Shown in pieces: positions 8,134-19,179 of a stretch of DNA of 26,058 bases. Location: contig DGOD01000125.1 in NCBI GenBank assembly GCA_002389265.1, positions 1-26,058 of the forward strand, in the 5' to 3' direction. The notes beneath the pieces were generated by a model. That model was given only the letters and a program-made list of their open reading frames with translations, was not told the origin of the DNA and did no database searches. The number at the start of each line of letters is the position of its first letter. The stretch's first letter is position 1. The translations under genes were made by a program, and so were the position numbers. Source of the stretch: Gammaproteobacteria bacterium UBA4475 (GTDB lineage: Bacteria > Pseudomonadota > Gammaproteobacteria > Pseudomonadales > Azotimanducaceae).

Positions 8134-9087
8134 ATGCTATCTAGAGTTGCAGAAAAAATGTACTGGTTTGGGCGCTACGTCGAGCGCATCGAAAATACCG
8201 CACGCCTGATTAGCGTCAATACGAACCTGGTGATGGATCTGCCCAGGGTTGATCATATCTGGGCAAGCACCCTGGATATCACTGGCAATAGCCTAGAGTT
8301 TCAACGTCGCTTCACTCGAGTCGATGAGCGTAATGTCGTTAAATTTTTGCTAGAGGACGACGCCTGTTCGATCCGCAGCGCTGTACGCCTCGCTCGTGAA
8401 AATGCCAGAACCACTCGTGAGATCATGCCATCAGAGGCATGGGAGCGCATTAACGAACTCTACCTGTTCCTCCAAAAAAACCTCGGCCAGGGACTCAAAC
8501 GCGAAGGCAGACACAACTTCCTTGGTGAAATCATCGGTCGATGTCATCAAATAACGGGCCTCTTAGCCGGCTCTATGAGCGCCGACACTGCCTATAACTT
8601 TATCAAAATTGGCCGTAACCTTGAGCGCGCTGACATGTCATCACGCATTGTTGATGTGGGTAGTCTTAACCTGATTACGCTCAAAGATAAGCAGGCAGAG
8701 TACGACAACATCCTGTGGATGAATGTACTGCGCTCACTTACCGCCTATCAGATGTATCGCCAACACGTGAAGGATAGAGTGAACGGTGAAGATGTCGTCG
8801 ACTTTCTACTCAAAAATCGCAAGTTTCCGCGAGCGGTGGCACATTGCCTAAACGAGGTTAATCAATGCTGCAGCGAGCTACCACAGAACGATCTGCCACT
8901 GCGCAGTATCTCCCAGGCCCTGCGAACCATAGAAACCAACGATGTCATCAAGCTGCTCAACGAGTCTGGCCTGCATGACTTTGTCGATGTCGTGCAGCTT
9001 GCGTTCGCCGACATCCACACTCAAGTTGCCAATACCTGGTTTGGTCACGGGGTTGATCACCCTCAACCGTCAACGGTAGCCGTGTAA
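8134..9087 (+). CDS. Alpha-E domain-containing protein (DUF403)
   Basis: 317-residue, almost fully helical protein beginning MLSRVAEKMYWFGRYVERIE, the hallmark of the alpha-E family. Further family-like segments are GRNLERADMSSRIVDVG near the middle and ANTWFGHGVDHP near the C terminus. No catalytic activity is established; the domain is almost always found beside or fused to a circularly permuted ATP-grasp and a transglutaminase-like protein, so it is thought to assist that ligase. The ATG follows the ATP-grasp stop by 12 nt with a strong GAGGAG Shine-Dalgarno, so the two are co-translated from one mRNA. The gene converges on the transglutaminase gene with a 61-nt gap. Confidence 0.93.
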   Translation: MLSRVAEKMYWFGRYVERIENTARLISVNTNLVMDLPRVDHIWASTLDITGNSLEFQRRFTRVDERNVVKFLLEDDACSIRSAVRLARENARTTREIMPSEAWERINELYLFLQKNLGQGLKREGRHNFLGEIIGRCHQITGLLAGSMSADTAYNFIKIGRNLERADMSSRIVDVGSLNLITLKDKQAEYDNILWMNVLRSLTAYQMYRQHVKDRVNGEDVVDFLLKNRKFPRAVAHCLNEVNQCCSELPQNDLPLRSISQALRTIETNDVIKLLNESGLHDFVDVVQLAFADIHTQVANTWFGHGVDHPQPSTVAV

Positions 9088-9148
9088 AATCCTAGGCCTG
9101 GCCGCATCAGCGGTCCCACCCCATTCGACTAACCGGGGTTTCGAGACG

Positions 9149-12100
9149 TTACCGTGGGTCGGGCCATCTTAAATCTAGCGTCAGCGGCTGCTCAGGATGT
9201 TGCTCATCCGGTGGGATCCGGATTCTTCCTTGAGTCTTACCAATCTCCCAAAATCGTGCATGGCGACGCGCCTCGGCTTCCGCCGCATTGACGGGAAAGG
9301 TGTCGTAGTTTCGGCCACCGGGGTGGGAGACATAATAGGTACAGCCCCCTAGTGAACGCTGGTTGTCCACATCAATGACATCAAATACCAAGGGGTTATG
9401 CGGCGCAACACTCGGGTGTAAACTAGACGGCTGCTCCCAGGCTTTGTAGCGCACAGCCGCCACCTGCCTGCCCCGGGTGCCGGTGTTGCGCAACGGCACC
9501 TTGCGACCATTGCAAGTCACGATATACCGATTACTCGTGGCGTTATCCAGGGTCACCTGTATTCGCTCCAGAGTTGAGTCCACAAAACGCGAAGTGCCTT
9601 GGGTTGACGACTCCTCGCCCAACACATGCCAGGGTTCCAGCGCGGCAAATAACTGCAGTTCCAGCCCCGCCACGTTAACCCCACCAATACGCGGAAAGCG
9701 AAATTCCATAAAGGCGTCAAACCAAGCGCGCTCAAAATAATAGCCTGACTTGCACAAATCGTCGATCACCGTCTGAAAATCATCGTCGATGAAGTGGCGC
9801 AGCATGAATTTATCGTGCAATTCAGTGCCCCAACGTACCAAAGGTCGATCATGGGGACGACGCCAAAACATCGCAATCAGGCCCCGGATCAACAATATCT
9901 GAACCAGCCCCATGCGCTCGTGCGGTGGCATTTCAAAAGCCCTGAACTCGACGAGGCCGCGACGACCACTCGCCGAATCTGGCGAATATAGTTTGTCGAT
10001 ACAAAATTCCGCTCGGTGGGTGTTTCCGGTCAGGTCCACCAAAAAGTTTCGCAACAATCGGTCCACCAACCACGGCTGTTCAATATCACCGGCAGGTATC
10101 CGCGCCAATGCCATCTCAAGTTCATAAAGATTGTCATCTCGCGCCTCATCGACTCGCGGTGATTGGCTGGTAGGGCCAATAAAGAGACCTGAAAACAAAT
10201 ACGACAGGCTGGGGTGGTTCTGCCAGTAGATAATCAGACTCTTCAGCAAGTCTGGCCGACGCAAGAAAGGACTGTCGATCGGCGTCGCGCCGCCCAGGGT
10301 GATGTGATTACCACCCCCTGTACCGGAATGTCGTCCGTCCAGCATGAATTTTTCGGTCCCCAGGCGACATGCTCGGGCCTGGGCGTAGACACTTTCAGCT
10401 ATCTCTGTGAGCTCGTCCCAATTACTCGCGGGATGGACATTAACCTCGATCACACCGGGATCCGGCGTCACCTGCAAAACCTGGACGCGACTGTCTGAAG
10501 GCGGTTCATAGCCTTCAATAATCACCGGCATAGCTAATTGTTTAGCGGTCGCCTCAATCTTTGCCAACAGCAGCGCGTAAATATCAAACTCAGTTTGAGG
10601 TGGCATGAAGACATACAAGTGCCCTTCCCTGACTTGCACACAAAGGGCGGTGTGTATCACCTCTTTGGACTCCACCGAATCCAGACTTGTCAGCTCTGCG
10701 GAAACCGGCGCAAATGGATCGGCCTCGGCATCAAATTCGAGCGGGTTTGGTTGCTCCCAAGGCAACGAGTTTAACGGCAGGCGCAGTCCCATGGGTGAGT
10801 CACCAGGTACCAGTAACATATGCCGACTCCGAAACGGCCAACGACTCGAGCGCCAACGCCCCTGCTGCTCATTCATGGTTTGCCATTTCAGCGGCAGCGC
10901 ATAGCCCACCGTGGTCGTCAGCCCAGTGGCAAACAGGCGTCTAAAACGTGCGCGCTCCAAAGGGTCATCCAGCTTGTTATTGTCCGGATCCAGGTTCTCA
11001 GGCAACTGTCCTTCCTTCCAAAGGTAATAGCCTACATCCTCAAAACCCGGCACCACCAGCTCAGGGGATAGGCCTAATTGCTTTGCCAGCGCGTCGACAA
11101 AATCTTTTCCTGCCGTCGCCGGTTGTTGACCAAGAGAACTTTCATTGGCCAACAGCGCGTCATCAAGCCACAAGGGCTTGCGGTCTTTGCGCCAATAAAG
11201 CGACAAAGCCCAGCGCGGCAACTGTTCGCCCGGATACCATTTTCCTTGACCAATGTGCATCAAACCCTGAGGGGCATAGTGCTGCTTCAAACGCCAGAAC
11301 AAGCTGTCCGCCAGCTTACGCTTTTCATCACCCAGCGCCTCAGTATTCCACTGAGCACCATCCATATTGTCGATAGAGACGAAGGTCGGCTCACCGCCCA
11401 TCGTTAGGCGCACGTCATCTAGCGCGAGCTGTTGATCAATTTTGAGCGCTAACTTTTCTACCTTACGCCATTGCATGTCAGTGTAAGGTTTGGTCACCCG
11501 TGCGTCTTCAAAAATTCGGGTCACGCTGTTCTCGAAATGGAATGTTACCTCTGCCCGCTCGGTCGCACCCGTCACCGGTGCTGCAGATATCGGATCAGGC
11601 GTGCAGGCCAGTGGAATGTGCCCCTCGCCTGCGAACAGACCGGATGTGGCATCCAGGCCGATCCAACCCGCACCCGGCAAGTAAACCTCAGCCCAAGCGT
11701 GCAAATCGGTGAAGTCTTCCACCGGGCCTGAAGGGCCATCCAGTGACTGCTGGTCAGATTTCAGCTGGACCAGATAACCAGAGACAAAGCGCGCCGCCAA
11801 GCCCAAGTGACGCAGTATCTGTACCATCAACCAGGCACTATCGCGGCAGGAGCCCGATTGAGTTAACAGGGTTTGTTCACAGCTCTGTACCCCGGGTTCC
11901 ATTCGAATCAAATAGCCGACGTCTGCCATCAAGCGCTGGTTCAGTGCCACCAAAAAATTAACTGTGGGCGTCGCGCTGCGATCCACTGCAGCTAACCATT
12001 CGGTCAATAACGGGCCACTTTCCTTCACTTCCAAGTAGGGATCAAGGTCGCGGCGTAATTGGCTTTCGTACTGGAATGGGATGGTTTCAGCATTTTCTTC

Positions 12101-12385
12101 CAGAAAAAAATCAAAGGGATTAATGACCGTCAGGTCAGCGATTAACTCAACATGAATTAGCAGTTCGCGAGTCTTTTCAGGAAACACATAGCGAGCAAGG
12201 TAATTGCCGAATGGGTCCTGCTGCCAGTTCAGAAAGTGATTCGTTGGCGAGACTTTCAGAGAATAGGATTCAATAGCCGTGCGGCAGTGCGGCGAAGGCC
12301 GCAGGCGCACAACATGAGGATGCAAAGTAATCGGGCGGTCGAAGCGGTATTCGGTAATGTGGTTGATAGCTACGCGAATCGTCAA
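9149..12385 (-). CDS. Large transglutaminase-like protein with DUF2126 domain
   Basis: 1078-residue protein. Residues about 1-80 are the bacterial transglutaminase-like N-terminal region (MTIRVAINHITEYRFDRP). Residues 150-260 are a transglutaminase/cysteine-protease core with Cys180 in SGSCRDSAWL, His229 in TDLHAWAEVYLPG and Asp245 in GWIGLDATSG as the triad. Residues about 300-1078 are DUF2126, with conserved patches such as RLTMGGEPTFVSID, GRHSGTGGGNHITLGG and RFPRIGGVNVAGLELQL. The initiation codon is TTG, supported by GAGGAG 9 nt upstream and by the family-like N terminus that begins exactly there. Encoded 98 nt downstream of the Anbu gene on the same strand. It probably cleaves or forms an amide bond in the pathway of the ATP-grasp/alpha-E pair; reaction and substrate unknown. 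Confidence 0.94.
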   Translation of the reverse strand: MTIRVAINHITEYRFDRPITLHPHVVRLRPSPHCRTAIESYSLKVSPTNHFLNWQQDPFGNYLARYVFPEKTRELLIHVELIADLTVINPFDFFLEENAETIPFQYESQLRRDLDPYLEVKESGPLLTEWLAAVDRSATPTVNFLVALNQRLMADVGYLIRMEPGVQSCEQTLLTQSGSCRDSAWLMVQILRHLGLAARFVSGYLVQLKSDQQSLDGPSGPVEDFTDLHAWAEVYLPGAGWIGLDATSGLFAGEGHIPLACTPDPISAAPVTGATERAEVTFHFENSVTRIFEDARVTKPYTDMQWRKVEKLALKIDQQLALDDVRLTMGGEPTFVSIDNMDGAQWNTEALGDEKRKLADSLFWRLKQHYAPQGLMHIGQGKWYPGEQLPRWALSLYWRKDRKPLWLDDALLANESSLGQQPATAGKDFVDALAKQLGLSPELVVPGFEDVGYYLWKEGQLPENLDPDNNKLDDPLERARFRRLFATGLTTTVGYALPLKWQTMNEQQGRWRSSRWPFRSRHMLLVPGDSPMGLRLPLNSLPWEQPNPLEFDAEADPFAPVSAELTSLDSVESKEVIHTALCVQVREGHLYVFMPPQTEFDIYALLLAKIEATAKQLAMPVIIEGYEPPSDSRVQVLQVTPDPGVIEVNVHPASNWDELTEIAESVYAQARACRLGTEKFMLDGRHSGTGGGNHITLGGATPIDSPFLRRPDLLKSLIIYWQNHPSLSYLFSGLFIGPTSQSPRVDEARDDNLYELEMALARIPAGDIEQPWLVDRLLRNFLVDLTGNTHRAEFCIDKLYSPDSASGRRGLVEFRAFEMPPHERMGLVQILLIRGLIAMFWRRPHDRPLVRWGTELHDKFMLRHFIDDDFQTVIDDLCKSGYYFERAWFDAFMEFRFPRIGGVNVAGLELQLFAALEPWHVLGEESSTQGTSRFVDSTLERIQVTLDNATSNRYIVTCNGRKVPLRNTGTRGRQVAAVRYKAWEQPSSLHPSVAPHNPLVFDVIDVDNQRSLGGCTYYVSHPGGRNYDTFPVNAAEAEARRHARFWEIGKTQGRIRIPPDEQHPEQPLTLDLRWPDPR

Positions 12386-12483
12386 GCTGACAGACTCCTC
12401 ATAACGAACAGATGTTTGAGCGGCGACTCATTACCCTGGTCGCTGGGTTGATCGGTTTATTCGGTTTTGTTGGAATGGCAAAA

Positions 12484-13233
12484 TCAGTTCTGTCGATGCT
12501 CAACATCATCCCAGTTAGCGCTCCAGGCGATCGGCGGTAAACTCGAAAATGCCTCCTTGAGCTTGACATCCCAGCTACGACTCAGCGCCCGTAAATACTC
12601 GCTGCTTTCCTCAAAGCGGTAATACCGCTCAACAGAAAAGCTCGATTCCTCATAAACTAGCACCTCAATCGGCGGCCCCACTGTCAAGTTACTTCGAATG
12701 GTAGAGTCCATGGACACAAGACCACAAAGAGCTGCTGTTTCCAGGGAGGAGTCCAGCGTTAGTATACGGTCCAGGATCGGCTTACCGTATTTACTTTCGC
12801 CTATCTGCAGAAATGGCGTGTCCGCTGAGGTCGTTATGTGGTTGCCCTGTGGGTAGATCAAATAGGCGTTGGCACTCTGCCCGGTAATTTGACCTCCAAG
12901 AATAAAGGATGCTTCGTAGCTCGCGCCACCACCAGTATGTTTCGCCTGCTGGGCAACACTGAGCTCGCCCAGATAGTCAGCCGCATCTGTCAAATGCGGC
13001 ACATTGAGCAAATGTTGCGCGGCACCCATCTTGATGTCTTTCTTCAATTGGCTAATCACACCCTGAGTGGTGGCCAAATTACCTGCGGATAACACGACAA
13101 TCTGTCGCTCGCCATCGACGCCGAAGATATGCATTTTAGAGTAGGTGCTGACGTTATCCACACCCGCATTTGTGCGCGAATCTGCAATAAAACAAATTCC
13201 AGCGTCTACCGAGATGGCAACACAATAGGTCAT
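12484..13233 (-). CDS. Anbu, proteasome-type (Ntn-hydrolase) peptidase
   Basis: 249-residue member of the Anbu family, the bacterial proteasome beta-subunit/HslV relative. After removal of Met the protein begins with Thr1 (MTYCVAISVD), the N-terminal nucleophile. Asp17 (IADSRTNAG) and Lys32 (STYSKMHIF) occupy the positions of the proteasomal catalytic Asp17 and Lys33. LSAGNLATTQ matches the beta-subunit SG(N)LA strand-turn. No propeptide is present. Anbu proteins form open spiral or ring oligomers; peptidase activity has been hard to demonstrate. No AAA+ unfoldase gene lies nearby. The ATG has AGGA 6 nt upstream. The transglutaminase gene follows on the same strand, and the ATP-grasp/alpha-E genes converge from the other side, the usual company of Anbu. 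Confidence 0.93.
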   Translation of the reverse strand: MTYCVAISVDAGICFIADSRTNAGVDNVSTYSKMHIFGVDGERQIVVLSAGNLATTQGVISQLKKDIKMGAAQHLLNVPHLTDAADYLGELSVAQQAKHTGGGASYEASFILGGQITGQSANAYLIYPQGNHITTSADTPFLQIGESKYGKPILDRILTLDSSLETAALCGLVSMDSTIRSNLTVGPPIEVLVYEESSFSVERYYRFEESSEYLRALSRSWDVKLKEAFSSLPPIAWSANWDDVEHRQN

Positions 13234-13417
13234 TTACATTCCTGAGGTTCAATCGAACCGCTTACTGTGGGATCCCTGAGCATTGCGCACGATCAGAAAA
13301 GTACCACTTGATCAACTTAAAATCACCCGCCGATAATCGAACCACGAGCAAAACCACTGGCACTCACCAATAGCAAATGAGGCTTGAACACGTTATCTAC
13401 TCAATATTTCTCTAAGG

Positions 13418-13774
13418 TCACATCGTCGCTGTCGCATTTGCGGAGCCGAAGGATCCGACCAGGTATGTTTCTATTTTATCTTTCGCCATATTGTCCGGAT
13501 CAGTGAATTGGATACCAACACCAGGGGTATGCGGGCTCTTGACGCCTTTTTTAGCAACCCAGACCACCTTGCCCGCAACCGGCACTTTTTCAGATTCATC
13601 CATCAAATTCAACAGAATGAAAACATCATCGCCCAGCTCGTACTCTGTTCGATTTGCAATGAACAACCCACCATTTCTGATAAACGGCATATAGCAGTTG
13701 TGCAACACGACTTTATCCTTGATCGTCAACGCGATCATGGTCTTTTTGGCACCGCCCCTTGCTAAACTGCCCAT
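13418..13774 (-). CDS. pilZ: Type IV pilus assembly protein PilZ
   Basis: 118-residue PilZ-domain protein resembling Pseudomonas PilZ itself: LTIKDKVVLHNCYMPFIRNGGLFI, then YELGDDVFILLNLMDE, KVPVAGKVVWV and GVGIQFTD, ending IETYLVGSF. As in the Pseudomonas protein, the RxxxR and D/NxSxxG c-di-GMP-binding motifs are missing, so it should act through protein contacts (FimX/PilB in Pseudomonas and Xanthomonas) in pilus biogenesis rather than as a c-di-GMP receptor. Start ATG has GGAAG 6 nt upstream; an internal ATG at codon 13 is less likely. It lies 77 nt after holB, the location known from Pseudomonas. tatD, which usually follows, is absent. Confidence 0.92.
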   Translation of the reverse strand: MGSLARGGAKKTMIALTIKDKVVLHNCYMPFIRNGGLFIANRTEYELGDDVFILLNLMDESEKVPVAGKVVWVAKKGVKSPHTPGVGIQFTDPDNMAKDKIETYLVGSFGSANATATM

Positions 13775-13851
13775 TCAACGCTTCCATTCTGGTTAGACTC
13801 GAAATCTTGCATCATGACCTACCAATCTACAAGGTAGAAATCCACCAATCG

Positions 13852-16563
<2,712 letters not shown>

Positions 16564-17385
16564 TTAACGGTTTACCCCTATGAATTCGCTCACTTGGCGC
16601 TGACAAGCCTGCGTTACAGGCCCCACAGGGAACGTGGCCAAGGACTGTCCCGCCGCATCAATTCGAGTCACCGGATAGATACCAAAAACACTATTGCAGA
16701 CAAATACCTCCTCCGCAGCCAATACTGCAGAAAGGTCCAGTTCCTTGACTCGAACCCCCTGCAGCTGACAGATCAATTCCCGCATCACGCCGCTGACACC
16801 ACTGTGAGATAAATCAGGGGTGATTAATTCACCCGCCACGATAATAAACAGATTACTCCGAATTCCCTCAATCATATGGCCTTGCGTATCCCGCATCAAA
16901 CCTTCCGGGTAACCCACTGGTAGCTCAGCTGCGGCAAGTACCTGCTCCAAGCGGTTCAGGTGCTTGATACCCGCCAGTAATGGCTGGCGCGCAAGCATTG
17001 TCTCGCATAGATGTACGGCGCACCCTGTCTCCGTCCACTGCGGATCAGCCACATATTTATTCATGCTGATATAGCGATTAGCCTGTTGGGTATTATCAGG
17101 TTGGTAGCCACGCCCACCGATGGCGCGGGTGACAATGATCTTCAATACCTGGTCACTGTCAGCAGAGCCACTATAGAGAGTCTGCAGCTCTGCCTGCAGA
17201 CTTTGAACATCTAGGTCAAGACCGAGGCGTTTACAACCCTGGTTTAATCGAGCTAAGTGCAAATCGAGTAAAATCGGCCGTCCATCAATTACCCGGACCG
17301 TCTCGAACAAGCCATCGCCGTAGGCTAGTCCACGGTCGGCGGCAGAGACAGTATCTCCAGGCAGGCCATTAATCAACGAACGCAC
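16564..17385 (-). CDS. pabC: Aminodeoxychorismate lyase
   Basis: 273-residue fold-type IV PLP enzyme that converts 4-amino-4-deoxychorismate to 4-aminobenzoate and pyruvate for folate synthesis. The PLP Schiff-base lysine is Lys141 in LAGIKHLNRLEQVLA, a block almost identical to E. coli PabC. DRGLAYGDGLFETVR (17-31) and LMRDTQGHMIEGIRSNLF are further signature segments. Start codon is GTG, 10 nt after the fabF stop, without an obvious Shine-Dalgarno. Its translation probably relies on ribosomes terminating on fabF. The stop directly abuts mltG. Confidence 0.94.
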   Translation of the reverse strand: MRSLINGLPGDTVSAADRGLAYGDGLFETVRVIDGRPILLDLHLARLNQGCKRLGLDLDVQSLQAELQTLYSGSADSDQVLKIIVTRAIGGRGYQPDNTQQANRYISMNKYVADPQWTETGCAVHLCETMLARQPLLAGIKHLNRLEQVLAAAELPVGYPEGLMRDTQGHMIEGIRSNLFIIVAGELITPDLSHSGVSGVMRELICQLQGVRVKELDLSAVLAAEEVFVCNSVFGIYPVTRIDAAGQSLATFPVGPVTQACQRQVSEFIGVNR

Positions 17386-17395
17386 CAGCAGCGCG

Positions 17396-18637
17396 CTAAT
17401 GGAGTTTTTTGAAGATCAACGTACCATTGGTGCCACCAAAACCAAAGGAGTTCGATAAGGCGACATCAATCTTCATATCCCTCGCATGGTGGGGTACATA
17501 GTCCAGATCACAGCCCTCGCTAGGGTTATCCAGGTTGATCGTTGGTGGCGCGACCTGATGCTTGATGGCCAAGGCAGAAATGACCGCCTCGACAGCACCA
17601 GCGGCGCCCAATAGATGACCAATCATTGATTTGGTTGAACTCACAGCGACTTTATTACTATGACCTTGTGTCACCGTCTTGACCGCCAGCGTCTCAGCGA
17701 TATCGCCAAGAGGCGTTGAGGTACCGTGGGCATTGATATAATCAATATCGGTGCCGTTAAGCCCCGCGTCGCGCAAGGCATTATGCATGGACATGGCCGC
17801 GCCAGCGCCATTTTCTGAGGGTGAGGTCATATGGCTGGCATCGGCACTCATGCCAAACCCCGCGATCTCACAGTAGATTTGCGCACCTCGCGCTTTGGCG
17901 TGTTCATACTCCTCTAACACCAGTACACCTGCGCCATCACTCAGCACGAAGCCATCACGGTCTTTGTCCCAAGGTCGACTGGCAGCCGTTGGGTCATCAT
18001 TGCGGGTTGATAATGCCTTCATCGCCGCGAAACCGGCCATGGTGGTCGGTGAGGTTGATTTTTCTGCACCACCAGCAAGCATGGCATCGGCATCACCGGC
18101 GGCGATCATACGGGCAGCGAAGCCAATATTATGGGTCCCTGTTGTGCAGGCCGTCGTAATGGCAATGTTGGGGCCTTGCATGCCATAGAGGATTGACAGA
18201 TGGCCCGCGACCATATTAATGATGCAAGAGGGTACAAAAAATGGCGTCACCTTCGTAGGCCCGCGATTCGTGACAATGTCATGACAGGTTTCTATCGTCA
18301 CGATACCACCAATTCCGGAACCGACTGCGACGCCAATTCGGTGGCGATTCTCATCGGTGACTTCAAGACCGGCATCCTGCATCGCTTGAATACCCGCGAC
18401 AAGACCAAATTGGATAAAACCATCCATTCGGCGCGCGTCCTTCTTGGAGATGTAGTCGTCCATGTTGAAATCAGGCACCGCGCCGCCAAACCTGACAGGG
18501 AAGTCCGCAGTATCGAACGCCTTGATGGGCCCTATGCCGCTGTTACCAGCAACCAGCCCGGTCCAAGACAGGTCCATAGCGGCGCCCAAAGGGGTCAACA
18601 TCCCCATACCCGTGATTACAACTCTACGATTGTTCAA
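17396..18637 (-). CDS. fabF: 3-oxoacyl-[acyl-carrier-protein] synthase II
   Basis: KAS II condensing enzyme of fatty-acid elongation. The Cys-His-His triad is visible in [22 protein letters not shown] and [11 protein letters not shown], with the C-terminal [10 protein letters not shown] loop. The frame opens with an ATG at 18643 (MGLNNRRVV), but the only Shine-Dalgarno, AAGGAG at 18644-18649, touches that ATG with no spacer. A TTG at 18637 sits 6 nt from it. Starting there gives 413 residues and catalytic Cys164, both equal to E. coli FabF, so I use TTG. It is separated from acpP by a strong terminator-like hairpin and followed by pabC after 10 nt. Confidence 0.96.
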   Translation of the reverse strand: MNNRRVVITGMGMLTPLGAAMDLSWTGLVAGNSGIGPIKAFDTADFPVRFGGAVPDFNMDDYISKKDARRMDGFIQFGLVAGIQAMQDAGLEVTDENRHRIGVAVGSGIGGIVTIETCHDIVTNRGPTKVTPFFVPSCIINMVAGHLSILYGMQGPNIAITTACTTGTHNIGFAARMIAAGDADAMLAGGAEKSTSPTTMAGFAAMKALSTRNDDPTAASRPWDKDRDGFVLSDGAGVLVLEEYEHAKARGAQIYCEIAGFGMSADASHMTSPSENGAGAAMSMHNALRDAGLNGTDIDYINAHGTSTPLGDIAETLAVKTVTQGHSNKVAVSSTKSMIGHLLGAAGAVEAVISALAIKHQVAPPTINLDNPSEGCDLDYVPHHARDMKIDVALSNSFGFGGTNGTLIFKKLH

Positions 18638-18643
18638 GCCCAT

Positions 18644-18649
18644 CTCCTT
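18644..18649 (-). promoter_or_regulatory. Shine-Dalgarno deciding the fabF start
   Basis: AAGGAG on the minus strand directly adjoins ATG 18641-18643 (0-nt spacing, non-functional geometry) but lies 6 nt from TTG 18635-18637. This favours TTG as the real fabF start codon. Confidence 0.6.
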
Positions 18650-18751
18650 GGCTGAAGTCTGGCCAACAGGCCTTATCAGATCAAATAGTCAACTGGGTCA
18701 GCCACTTGGCCGCTGAGTCACCTCATAAGCATTGGGTACCTGCTACCAAAA

Positions 18752-18787
18752 CAAAAGCCGCATTCACAATCGTAAATGCGGCTTTTG
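18752..18787 (-). terminator. Rho-independent terminator/attenuator between acpP and fabF
   Basis: A perfect 13-bp inverted repeat: CAAAAGCCGCATT (18752-18764) and AATGCGGCTTTTG (18775-18787) around a 10-nt loop. On the minus strand the stem ends in CTTTTG followed by TTTTGG, a U-rich tail, so it should terminate transcripts leaving acpP, 17 nt past its stop codon. Because fabF has no clear promoter of its own in the 115 nt that follow, partial read-through would set fabF below acpP. Confidence 0.82.
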
Positions 18788-18804
18788 AGTTGAAACCCAG
18801 CAGA

Positions 18805-19038
18805 CTATGCGTGGGCTTTAATATAATTGATCGCTTCTTTCACAGTCGTGATCTTTTCTGCTTCGTCGTCAGGAATTTCGGTCTCAAATTCTTCTTCAAG
18901 AGCCATGACGAGTTCCACGGTGTCAAGGGAGTCGGCGCCGAGATCTTCAACGAAGGAAGCGTCCAAGGTCACTTCTTCTTCTTTAACACCCAATTGCTCA
19001 CAGACCAATTTACTAACTCGTTCTTCAATTGTGCTCAT
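18805..19038 (-). CDS. acpP: Acyl carrier protein
   Basis: 77-residue carrier protein of fatty-acid synthesis, [18 protein letters not shown] at the N terminus. The 4'-phosphopantetheine attachment site is Ser37 (with Met counted) in [11 protein letters not shown], as in E. coli. The helix [22 protein letters not shown] block is nearly invariant and strongly acidic. The frame is open four codons further to a GTG at 19050, but the AGGAG Shine-Dalgarno immediately abuts that GTG and lies 11 nt before the ATG at 19038. The ATG start also gives the normal length. It has its own predicted promoter and is followed by a strong terminator, consistent with the very high expression needed for ACP. Confidence 0.98.
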   Translation of the reverse strand: MSTIEERVSKLVCEQLGVKEEEVTLDASFVEDLGADSLDTVELVMALEEEFETEIPDDEAEKITTVKEAINYIKAHA

Positions 19039-19077
19039 GTTTTCTGTCACTCCTACGCGTTGCAGACAAGCTGCGCT

Positions 19078-19107
19078 AGTTTAATAAAATGCCAGTTAAC
19101 CTATCAA
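19078..19107 (-). promoter_or_regulatory. Predicted acpP promoter
   Basis: On the minus strand TTGATA (19102-19107) and TAAACT (19078-19083) are separated by 18 nt; they match the sigma-70 consensus at 5 and 4 of 6 bases. Transcription would start near 19071, giving a leader of about 33 nt. Confidence 0.5.
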
Positions 19108-19179
19108 GCTTTTTGTCCACTTGATCCAGTTCAGACATTCTTATTCATCTTCGGTTTAGATGCCCAGGGCAAATGCCCT

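Noticed and set aside
9088..9148. Possible bidirectional terminator between the alpha-E and transglutaminase genes (GGCCGC/GCGGTC and ACCCC/GGGGT repeats)
   Set aside because: The stems are short, one contains a G-U pair, and no U-tract follows on either strand, so I do not call a terminator.
9477..12451. Many plus-strand open frames of 60-140 codons opposite the transglutaminase gene
   Set aside because: They are antisense shadows of a long GC-moderate gene, rich in Pro/Arg/Ser, without ribosome sites or family resemblance.
12412..12540. Plus-strand 42-codon open frame encoding a hydrophobic peptide (MFERRLITLVAGLIGLFGFV at its start), spanning the spacer and the 3' end of the Anbu gene
   Set aside because: No Shine-Dalgarno upstream of its ATG, two thirds of it is antisense to the Anbu gene, and it recalls no known small protein. 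Kept only as a remote small-membrane-protein candidate.
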